NCBI GenBank assembly: GCA_011800155.1
Contig: CM022369.1
Coordinates: forward strand, 310,001 to 374,000
Source of the DNA: Flammulina velutipes
Lineage: Eukaryota > Basidiomycota > Agaricomycetes > Agaricales > Physalacriaceae
Direction: 5' to 3'
DNA: 64,000 bases
Under the pieces are notes generated by a model. It saw only the letters and a program-made list of their open reading frames with translations. It made no database searches and was not told the DNA's origin. The translations under genes and the position numbers were made by a program. Position 1 is the first letter of the stretch, and each line of letters begins with the position of its first letter. Shown piece by piece: positions 56,261 through 64,000 of this stretch.

Positions 56261-57106
56261 CGTGCGTGATGGTGGTGGTCTTAATGATCACGGTCGTCCT
56301 AAGGCTGGTCGGCTGGCACTCTTTCGCGCTTGCTATATTGGGACAATTATGTCATGATCTTTCAACACGACCGTCATATGTGGTCACTGGTGTGCCGCCT
56401 TGCTGCCTCCCACCACTCACGCAACGACGCGATTTCTCTGAGAGACATGTATCAATCTGCTTCCACTCTGTCAATACTGTCTCCTTGGCTAAAATCTACC
56501 TTGAAGCTTGATCAATCATCGTGGCCTTTACTAGCTTTTCCTTCATCATGGCGAAGCGCATTCACACGTTCCATCTGACGTGCCTTTCTCCGTTGATTTC
56601 TCTGTGTGTCTATTAGCAAAAATGCAGCCCCTTGGAAATGATATCTGGACGGTATAACTCTTCCTGGAACATGAACGAGCATTCCTGACCTCCTCGCCAC
56701 AAATATACCTACTCTTCCGATGAACAGTCGTATCCTAGAATTTCGGGTGGTCAATTTCAAGGATATTCCCACCATATCTACGTACAAGGAAAATAAACGG
56801 GGTGTCTGGTGAGTCTAAGTCGCTATTATCAACAGATCCATGCGTTCTCTCTTACTCAAGCCCAGTGAAAAAGCCACCTATGTTGGTCGAGGTGGAACAA
56901 GGTTGTGCTAAGACCCTATCCAATACAACACAGAATATCTAGGTTGAGTCAGTGTATGCCAGTTTTGTAGTTGACACTATTTGCTGCTATTAGAAGTGAA
57001 TTGTTGATGGCATGCGACGACCGCACGTTTCTCCCGTTCCTCCCATCATTGAACTTTTATTCTGAAACCTATTCCGATCTATGCTCCTAGGCTGACCGTG
57101 ACCGCC
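56261..57106. other. Intergenic region, SKT5 promoter and transposase 5' flank
   Basis: About 850 bp. No supported gene. Terminal inverted repeats of the transposase-bearing element were looked for but not recognised. Confidence 0.4.
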
Positions 57107-57289
57107 ATGGTACTTTGTCATTGTCATTCTTGTCTCCAAAAGAATCCTGCTGGCTTCTCCTGCAGCACAGCCACGGTTTCCCGCCACACTCAGAAAGAGC
57201 GAGAATACAATGCCCTCCCGACAACGTCACATACACAATTCTCGCTACAAGAATTATCTCAAGGTCTCAGTGCGTTTCTCAATCCTGGG
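57107..57289 (+). pseudogene. Tnp2-like transposase gene, 5' fragment
   Basis: Begins MVLCHCHSCLQKNPAGF, a Cys/His start like that of agaricomycete CACTA-type transposases. It runs 61 codons to the LTR insertion point. The frame is cut exactly at a codon border by the Ty3/Gypsy element and resumes in phase at 62959. Confidence 0.65.
57285..57289. repeat. Gypsy target-site duplication, copy 1
   Basis: ctggg directly before the 5' LTR; the same 5 bp follow the 3' LTR at 62954-62958. Five bp is usual for Ty3/Gypsy integrases. Confidence 0.8.
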
Positions 57290-57527
57290 TGTAAGCCTGG
57301 TCCCCCAGTTTACTACATACACACACTTTCCCACACTGCCACCGAACCACTATTTATCCATCAATTCCCCTTCGTCGCTCTTTACTCTGTATTGCACGCA
57401 ACGAAGGTACATAACTTATCTCTCTCTTGTATTACTAGCTGACTCTGTATTGCACGCAACGAAGATTCTTTTGTCCTGTCTGTCTTGCCCGTTTAGTGTT
57501 GGTTGTCGTTTACGCGACACCCTTCCA
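57290..57527 (+). repeat. 5' LTR of Ty3/Gypsy element (238 bp)
   Basis: Starts tgtaagcctgg and ends cccttcca (TG..CA). By eye it is identical to the 3' LTR over its full length, which indicates a recent insertion. It contains a 23-bp direct repeat (57384-57406 and 57442-57464). Confidence 0.92.
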
Positions 57528-57833
57528 CTTTTTTTTTGACACCGACAACCTTCGTACCGGCAGCCATCGTACTGGGATCACCCACTACGGAACGGTTCCA
57601 GCTGGATACTAGTCACCACGTCCTACTCACGTAGACAACCGTCAACGCCAACCCCACTGGTCACCCGTGCCCACCACCGCCGTCACCGTTCCCCATCACC
57701 TGCTGTTTCCACCGATTCAGACCTCTCATCGCTGCCACCGTCCCCCACCACCGATACCATTACCGATTCTCCACCAGAGTCTCGCATACCGTCACCGTCA
57801 CTGCCACTGCCACTACCACTGCCCTCACCCACC

Positions 57834-60800
57834 ATGTCTTCCACAACCCCCACAACTGCATCCGTCAAACAGATGAAACTCAAGGACTGTCCAATCCTCT
57901 CTACAGGAAAGGTCACTCCTGCCGTCTTCGTCGAATACTCTGACGCCTGTGAAAAATATATGCGCCATGGCGCCATTGATGCCGCTGACATTGTCAAGTA
58001 CGTCACCGACGGTCTCGAACAACCTATCCTGAAACAATGGTACCGGGCCGACAAGACCCGTATCAACGCTATGGGTCTTCCCTCCTTTCTCAAGGAGATC
58101 CAGAACCAGGTCTTGGATTTTGACTGGGACGTCAAACTCCTCGACTCCATTCAGCTCTCCCAACAGGGGAAGCGACCCTTTTGGGATTGGGCCATCTCGC
58201 TTCAGGATAGCAACGCCACCCTCTCCAACGCTGGTTCCACTCATGCTCTACCCGAGGCTGGACTTCGGCAACATATCATCTCACACATGAGTACCCGTCT
58301 TCGTGATAGTATCCGCAGTGAGCCTCCTCTTGCCAACTCCCTCTCCGTCTGGATGAAGGAGGTCAAGGCTCGAGAAGAGAAGCTCGTCAAGGATGAAGAT
58401 GAGGTCAGGAGAATTGTTTCCGAACAACGTGCCGAACGGACCCACCGGAAAGCTGCTGCCACTCCTGCCCTACTCTCTCGCATTTCCAATCCCCCGCTCG
58501 CTCAACGTCTCACTTCCGCACCTAGCGCCGGAGCAGGCTATACTGCTGCAGGTGTTCCAAAGCTCACCGAAGCTGAACGCGCACTTCTCTCTACCCACGA
58601 GGGATGTTTCAACTGTCGCACTTTTTATGCTAGTCACTATAGCGACTCCTGCCCAATGCGCAGTCTTCCTCCCCCAAACAACCGTGTCAACCCTGCCACC
58701 TATCGTCCCCTCACTCTTGACATGGCGTTGGCCGCAAGGCCTGCCATCGTCAAGAAAGAAACCTCAGGCGCTGTCTACGCCACCCAGATCGAGGACGTCG
58801 ATGATTCGTCTGATGACTCGTGCGTCCCTTTCACTGTCCCCCACCTCATCCCTCACATGACCATCACTGGTCCCGCTATACGCGACTTCCCCATACCCAT
58901 TAAACCACTCATTGACCATGGTTGCCCCTCTACAGTGATTGACGACCAGCTGGTCACCCAGCTTGGTCTACGTCGTTTCCAGTTACCCTTGCAAGAGGAT
59001 AATCTGGCGTCGCTGTCGGGTCATGGGCTGGGTTCGCGGGAGTATGTGAAGCTGCAAGTGTCGTCGAAAGATGGGAGCTGGACCTCGGGTGTTCATCGAG
59101 CAAAAGTTCTTCATAACTGTACCATTCCCCTTATCCTCGGACTACCCTTCCTTTTACAAGAAAAAATCGTTGTTGACGCTGAACTCCGCACTGCCATCGA
59201 TAAGCGAACTGGATTTGACTTGCTGAACCCCCCGCTATATCCTCCCCGCGAGTGGGCCTCTGATAAACCTGCACCACCCCCACCACCTGTCGTCAAGAAA
59301 CCACCAAAACCCAAACGAGACTTTACAGTTCCTCTCGCTCATACTCTCCTTCCCGCTGCGGTTATGCTACAAGTTCGTGATCGAATGGAAACCCTAGCCT
59401 TCGAAGCGCACCTTAAGCAAAAGGATGCAGAGATGAAGGCGCGCTACACGGATCTTTTCACCCATCGTCTCCCTGATGTTGGAGATATTCCCGACCACAT
59501 CTATCATCGCATACGACTCAAAGACCCCACCAAGGTCAACAATGGTCGTGGTTACGCAGCTGCCAAGAAGAACCAGGCAGCTTGGAAAGCCCTCCTCGAC
59601 GATCACCTAGCAGCTGGACGTTTACGCCCATCGTCTTCGGAGTACGCCTCTCCATCCTTCTGTGTACCTAAATACCGGAATGGAGTTCCCGACCACACCG
59701 TCCCACCTCACATGGTCAACGACTATCGTGAACTCAACAAGAACACTGTCCGTGATCGTTATCCCCTGCCCCGCGTTGACGATATCCTCGCCGACTGCGG
59801 GAAAGGAAAACTCTGGGCCAAACTCGACATGACCAACTCGTTCAGCCAAACCCGTGTACACCCCGATGACATACATCTCACTGCTATACGCACACCCTGG
59901 GGACTCTATGAATGGGTCGTCATGCCACAGGGTGGGTGCAACGCTCCCGCCACTCATCAACGCCGTATGACAGATGCCCTTCGACACCTTATCGGGGAAA
60001 TCTGTCATGTCTATCTAGATGATATCATCATCTGGTCTGACTCGCTCGAAGAACACACTCGCAATGTTGAGCTTGTCCTAGATGCCCTCCGTGAAGCTGG
60101 CCTCATTTGTAATCCAACGAAATCCGACCTCTTTCTCACTCGCGTAGAGTTCCTCGGACACGTCATCTCTCGGGAAGGCATCGCTGCCGATCCCCGCAAG
60201 GTGGATCGTATTATGTCCTGGCCTACTCCAAAGACAGCCACAGACGTCCGCTCCTTTCTTGGATTAGTCCGATACATTGCCGTTTTCCTCCCAGCGCTAG
60301 CTGAACACACTGCCGTTTTGACGCCGTTAACAGCCAAGGAGTATAACAAAGCACTCCCTACCTGGACGCCAGCTCATCGTATCGCATTTGACGCCATCAA
60401 AAAGCTAGTCCTCAGTCGAGAATGCCTCACGGTAATCGACTACGAGGATACCACCAAACAGATCTTTGTTACCACCGATGCCAGTGACCGCCGTACCGGA
60501 GCTGTCCTCAGCTTTGGAGAGACTTGGGAAACTGCCCGTCCTGTTGCCTACGAGTCTTATCAGCTCAACAGTGCAGAGCGAAACTACCCCACACACGAGA
60601 AAGAACTCCTCGCCATCGTCAAAGCACTGAAGAAGTGGCGTAGCTCCCTTCTAAATGTCACCTTCCAGGTCATGACCGATCACCGCACCCTCGAGTACTT
60701 CTCCTCACAACAGGATATGTCTCGCCGACAAGCTCGCTGGGCCATGCACTTTGCCCAGTTCGACTTTGAAATCCACTATGTCAAAGGCGAAGATAACACT

Positions 60801-62441
60801 GTCGCTGATGCACTTTCCCGTTTACCAGATGAGCTGCCAACTATCCCAGAACCAGTCGTCATCGCTGCCTGTTTAGCACGCTCTGGCACTGGGGAAGACC
60901 CAGTCCAATCTAGACGTGAACGCCTCACGGCTGCCTCCACGTCCATCGTTATCACCGCTGATACTGAACTCCTTGAGAGTATCAAGAAAGGCTATACCGA
61001 GGATGATTTTTGCCAACAACTCCTCACCAACCTGTCCAGTACCGAAGGCGCCATGTTCGATGTTGCTACAGGCCTTCTCTATGTTGGTCGACGACTCGTC
61101 ATCCCGCGTGTTCTCAAGGTCCGCGAACTTCTATACAGTCTTGCGCACGATGCGCTAGGTCATTTTGGGTTCGACAAAAGCTACGCTGCCTTGCGTGGAT
61201 CATACTACTGGCCAAACATGCGCCGTGACCTAGAGGAAGCCTATATCCCGTCATGCACTGATTGTCAACGCAACAAGAGTCGTACCTCCAAAACACCTGG
61301 TCCCCTTCATCCACTTCCTGTCCCAGATAACCGCTTCGATGTCGTTGGTCTTGACTTTGTTGGACCACTCCCCGTTGAGAATGGGAAGGATACTATCGTC
61401 ACCTTCACTGACCTCCTTGGAGGCGCAGACATCCGCATGGCTGCTATCACCTCCACAATTACCGCCGAAGAGTTCGCTGTGGTCCTCTTTGACGAGTGGT
61501 ATTGCGAGAACGGTCTAATGCTGCAACTCGTCTCTGACCGAGACAAACTTTTCATATCCAAGGTTTGGGCCGCGCTTCACAAGCTTACTGGCGTCAAGCT
61601 GAAGATGTCCACTGCATACCACCCCGAGACTGACGGCGGAAGCGAGCGCACCAACAAAACGGTCAATCAAGCTCTTCGATATTATGTCGATAGACAACAG
61701 AAAGGATGGCTCGCTGCTCTACCCCGCACTCGTTTTGCCATCATGAACACTGTCAATGCGTCAACCGGATATTCAGGATTCCAACTAAAAACTGGTCGCT
61801 CACCTCGGATTATCCCCCCACTCGCTCCCTTGCCTGCCAATGCCACTCCGGAAGAGTCCACCGCCCAAGCCATTATTGCGCGTATCGCCACCGATGTCCA
61901 GGATGCCCAAGATAATCTGCTCGCTGCCAAAATCCGCCAGGCCTTCCACGCAAACAAACATCGTGCTCCAGAGATCGCCTACACTGTAGGAGATCAGGTC
62001 ATGCTGTCCACCAAGAACCGCCGAGCCGAATACAAGCGAGCAGGAAAGAAACGCACAGCAAAGTTCATGCCCCGGAACGACGGTCCCTACACCGTCGTCA
62101 AGGCTTTCCCAGAAAAATTCGAATACACCCTCCAACTCCCCGGCCATCGTCGCACATTCCCTGGATTCCACGCTTCCCTCCTCAAACCATACCACCCCAA
62201 CGATCCTGCCCTGTTCCCCGAACGAGAACTGCCTAAGCCTGGTCCTGTCGTCACTGAAGATGGGATTGAGGAATGGTCGGTTGAGAAGATTCTAGACTCA
62301 AAGCGCGCTGGCCGTGGAATGCGCTATCTTGTTCGCTGGGCCGGGTATGGAGTTGAACATGACTCATGGGAACCTGGATCAGCACTCAAAGACTCTATCG
62401 CACTGGACGCTTGGGAAGCTGAGCAAACTGCACAGCAATGA
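57834..62441 (+). CDS. Gag-Pol polyprotein of Ty3/Gypsy chromovirus
   Basis: Gag and Pol in one frame of 1,535 residues. The gag part (1-~290) ends with a zinc-knuckle variant CFNCRTFYASHYSDSC (near 259-275; CX2CX6HX4C). The protease has IDHG in place of the usual D-S/T-G near 361. RT shows KLDMTNSFSQTRV, PQGGCNAPATHQ and YLDD near 725. RNase H has TTDASDRRTGAVL, THEKELLAIVKAL and MTDHRTLEYF. Integrase has the HHCC module (LGHFGFDKSY, CTDCQRNK) and DDE core (GLDFVGPL, LVSDRDKLF, TDGGSERTNK). The C-terminal chromodomain, VEKILDSK, YLVRWAGYG, HDSWEP (near 1480-1520), would direct integration to marked chromatin. Confidence 0.95.
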   Translation: MSSTTPTTASVKQMKLKDCPILSTGKVTPAVFVEYSDACEKYMRHGAIDAADIVKYVTDGLEQPILKQWYRADKTRINAMGLPSFLKEIQNQVLDFDWDVKLLDSIQLSQQGKRPFWDWAISLQDSNATLSNAGSTHALPEAGLRQHIISHMSTRLRDSIRSEPPLANSLSVWMKEVKAREEKLVKDEDEVRRIVSEQRAERTHRKAAATPALLSRISNPPLAQRLTSAPSAGAGYTAAGVPKLTEAERALLSTHEGCFNCRTFYASHYSDSCPMRSLPPPNNRVNPATYRPLTLDMALAARPAIVKKETSGAVYATQIEDVDDSSDDSCVPFTVPHLIPHMTITGPAIRDFPIPIKPLIDHGCPSTVIDDQLVTQLGLRRFQLPLQEDNLASLSGHGLGSREYVKLQVSSKDGSWTSGVHRAKVLHNCTIPLILGLPFLLQEKIVVDAELRTAIDKRTGFDLLNPPLYPPREWASDKPAPPPPPVVKKPPKPKRDFTVPLAHTLLPAAVMLQVRDRMETLAFEAHLKQKDAEMKARYTDLFTHRLPDVGDIPDHIYHRIRLKDPTKVNNGRGYAAAKKNQAAWKALLDDHLAAGRLRPSSSEYASPSFCVPKYRNGVPDHTVPPHMVNDYRELNKNTVRDRYPLPRVDDILADCGKGKLWAKLDMTNSFSQTRVHPDDIHLTAIRTPWGLYEWVVMPQGGCNAPATHQRRMTDALRHLIGEICHVYLDDIIIWSDSLEEHTRNVELVLDALREAGLICNPTKSDLFLTRVEFLGHVISREGIAADPRKVDRIMSWPTPKTATDVRSFLGLVRYIAVFLPALAEHTAVLTPLTAKEYNKALPTWTPAHRIAFDAIKKLVLSRECLTVIDYEDTTKQIFVTTDASDRRTGAVLSFGETWETARPVAYESYQLNSAERNYPTHEKELLAIVKALKKWRSSLLNVTFQVMTDHRTLEYFSSQQDMSRRQARWAMHFAQFDFEIHYVKGEDNTVADALSRLPDELPTIPEPVVIAACLARSGTGEDPVQSRRERLTAASTSIVITADTELLESIKKGYTEDDFCQQLLTNLSSTEGAMFDVATGLLYVGRRLVIPRVLKVRELLYSLAHDALGHFGFDKSYAALRGSYYWPNMRRDLEEAYIPSCTDCQRNKSRTSKTPGPLHPLPVPDNRFDVVGLDFVGPLPVENGKDTIVTFTDLLGGADIRMAAITSTITAEEFAVVLFDEWYCENGLMLQLVSDRDKLFISKVWAALHKLTGVKLKMSTAYHPETDGGSERTNKTVNQALRYYVDRQQKGWLAALPRTRFAIMNTVNASTGYSGFQLKTGRSPRIIPPLAPLPANATPEESTAQAIIARIATDVQDAQDNLLAAKIRQAFHANKHRAPEIAYTVGDQVMLSTKNRRAEYKRAGKKRTAKFMPRNDGPYTVVKAFPEKFEYTLQLPGHRRTFPGFHASLLKPYHPNDPALFPERELPKPGPVVTEDGIEEWSVEKILDSKRAGRGMRYLVRWAGYGVEHDSWEPGSALKDSIALDAWEAEQTAQQ

Positions 62442-62715
62442 TGTCATTTCCAAATCTGGACTCACACAGCCACCCAGTTTGGATGGGTTCAGTTCGAACA
62501 TGGTCAAACTTCACCCTAACCCTAGACGCAAACCAAATCTGGCCGAACACAAAATTTTGATCATCGTGGTACTGAAGCAAGAGCAGTCTGTGACGTGACC
62601 CCGTTACATACCACTTTTGGATTTGGACTCAGGCGTTCAATTCTCACTGGAGCCGATTCTTTTTTTGCACGTACTCTTTTATTTTTTTAACGGAATGTTT
62701 CAGAGGGGGGAGGGG

Positions 62716-62953
62716 TGTAAGCCTGGTCCCCCAGTTTACTACATACACACACTTTCCCACACTGCCACCGAACCACTATTTATCCATCAATTCCCCTTCG
62801 TCGCTCTTTACTCTGTATTGCACGCAACGAAGGTACATAACTTATCTCTCTCTTGTATTACTAGCTGACTCTGTATTGCACGCAACGAAGATTCTTTTGT
62901 CCTGTCTGTCTTGCCCGTTTAGTGTTGGTTGTCGTTTACGCGACACCCTTCCA
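62716..62953 (+). repeat. 3' LTR of Ty3/Gypsy element (238 bp)
   Basis: Same sequence and length as 57290-57527. It follows a purine run (62702-62715) that would prime plus-strand DNA synthesis. Confidence 0.92.
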
Positions 62954-62958
62954 CTGGG
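62954..62958. repeat. Gypsy target-site duplication, copy 2
   Basis: ctggg, matching 57285-57289. Confidence 0.8.
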
Positions 62959-64000
62959 GCTACCAATGCCGATATCTTGGATGACTCGGACTCGATGTCT
63001 GATCAGAGCACAAGTAGATCGGATGACTTCGATATGATGGTGAGTTCAAATCAACGCGTCTCTGGAGCTTGCGCTGTGCTTATGTGCACGAATGTAGAAC
63101 TTAGGTCAGGATAGTAATGGTCCTACAAACACGAGAATCGGAGACGGAACGACCGGGGCAGCAAGGACAAATCCTAGGCGTACTCCCGATTCTGATTCTG
63201 ATCATGAGGATCCAGGAGTGGATGGGGGTGCAGGTGCGGACAAGGACAAGGATGAGGAAGAGGAAGAGGAAGAGGAAGAGGAAGAGGAAGAGGAAGAGGA
63301 AGAGGAAGAGGAAGAGGAAGAGGAAGAGGACGAGGACGAGGACGAGGACGAGGACATGGACGAAGACAGACCAGATCCTGGCTGCGCTCGTCATATGGAA
63401 CACGACGAACAAGATACCTCATCACCTCCATCTAATCCCCCTACTCCCGAATATCATATCAATGCTATAAAAATATCCCGCCAATTCATTCAAGAACTCG
63501 AAAACGCGTCCGTTTCGAAGCTTCCCCCATCCATCCAGAACCAGGTCAAGCAACCCAAGCGGTGTCTCCTCACTCTGAGTGACTCAGAACGACTCTCTGT
63601 CGATGTCTTCCTTGCTGTTAGTAACACCTCTCAAGGTGTCTATAATGCTGTCCGGGATAGCATCCATCGTCGCTACCCAGATGCTGGCATGATGTCTTAT
63701 CATGAGGTGGAGAAGTTTGTCCAAAGAGTAACAGGAATCGTCACTGTCGAGCACGACATGTGCATAAACTCCTGTATAGGGTATACCGGTCCATTTTCCG
63801 AGTTGACACATTGTCCGTACTGTGGCGAACGACGATACATTCGGCTGGGTGGGAAGAAAGCACGAAAGCTTTTCCACACTATTCCTATCGGTCCTCAACT
63901 CCAGGCTATGTGGAGGAGCCGGGAAGGCGCAGAAGGGATGGAATATAGGCGAACATACACGACAAAAGTTTTCGCTGACCTTACGGAATCGCCGAATGGT
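62959..64000 (+). pseudogene. Tnp2-like transposase gene, 3' fragment (runs off window)
   Basis: Resumes in phase after the Gypsy element. Exon 62959-63039 is acidic and Ser-rich. An intron runs 63040-63109 (gtgagt to ggtcag). Then the frame is open from 63110 to the window end. After an acidic Glu/Asp tract the text is DSERLSVDVFLAVSNTSQG, MSYHEVEKFVQRVTGI, then EHDMCINSCIGYTGPFSEL and CPYCGERRY, IPIGPQLQAMWRSREGAEGM. This is the conserved N-terminal part of agaricomycete Tnp2/CACTA-like transposases; the catalytic part lies past the window. The gene is cut by the LTR insertion, so this copy is inactive as it stands. Confidence 0.7.
63250..63357 (+). repeat. Purine hexamer repeat (gaagag)n then (gacgag)n
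   Basis: Tandem gaggaa units followed by gaggac units. In the transposase frame this codes a Glu run then Asp-Glu repeats. Confidence 0.8.

Larger units (their letters stand above)
57290..62953 (+). mobile_element. Ty3/Gypsy chromovirus, intact, 5.66 kb
   Basis: Two identical 238-bp LTRs, a 5-bp duplication (ctggg) and one unbroken 1,535-codon polyprotein. The polypurine tract agaggggggagggg ends directly at the 3' LTR. After the 5' LTR there is a T run (ctttttttttgacaccgac) and no TGG, so a standard tRNA primer site is not obvious. The C-terminal chromodomain puts it in the chromoviruses. It sits inside a Tnp2-like transposase gene. Confidence 0.93.

Noticed and set aside
57667..57876. His/Pro-rich small frame before the Gypsy polyprotein
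   Set aside because: Low-complexity leader of the element with no Gag features; the polyprotein ATG at 57834 is the clear start.
63101..63470. Frames with Lys-Arg or Leu-Pro runs over the purine repeat
   Set aside because: Out-of-frame readings of the gaagag repeat; the transposase frame reads Glu/Asp.

Overview
The window is nuclear DNA from a filamentous basidiomycete, most likely an Agaricomycete. Genes are dense and cut by many short introns of about 45-70 nt with GT..AG borders. The families also fit: MYND-finger paralogs, an RTA1-like exporter, a TRI5-type terpene synthase next to a P450, a Skt5/Chs4 chitin synthase activator with a CaaX box, a chromodomain Ty3/Gypsy element, a Tad-like LINE and a Tnp2-like transposase. 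No rRNA gene, CRISPR array or bacterial feature is present, and no tRNA could be recognised.

Layout. 1-5.5 kb: three related MYND zinc-finger genes (one +, cut by the window edge; two -), with a relic of the + copy that marks a tandem duplication. 5.6-14.6 kb: conserved genes on the + strand, namely the 3-methylcrotonyl-CoA carboxylase biotin-carrying subunit, mitochondrial ribosomal protein uS15m, a divergent 22-exon beta-tubulin and an RTA1-like membrane protein. 15.8-17.7 kb: a RhoGEF (DH) protein. 18.3-28.1 kb: a Baeyer-Villiger-type flavin monooxygenase, the diphthamide J-protein DPH4, a single-pass membrane protein, a terpene synthase and a P450. The monooxygenase, terpene synthase and P450 may form a small terpenoid locus; the two genes between them look unrelated to it. 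28.8-34.1 kb: COG8 and HUB1 head to head, then an F-box-like protein.

35.1-46.7 kb: one long non-LTR retrotransposon on the - strand. It has a poly(A) tail, a 14-bp target-site duplication, an ORF1 with a CCHC knuckle and RGG tail, and an ORF2 with endonuclease, RT, RNase H and a zinc finger. Its roughly 4.2-kb 5' part holds two copies of a small Cys/His-rich module that resembles a basidiomycete small-protein family and is not an expected LINE component.

47.6-56.3 kb: an unidentified, perhaps retroelement-related ORF, an Arg/Ser-rich nuclear protein, an importin-9/Kap114 karyopherin and Skt5/Chs4. 57.1-64 kb: a Tnp2-like transposase gene split by a young, apparently intact Ty3/Gypsy chromovirus with identical 238-bp LTRs and a 5-bp target-site duplication.

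Exon borders were set by hand from splice consensus, reading frame and family similarity. Starts of genes with short first exons, and one importin-9 intron, remain uncertain.
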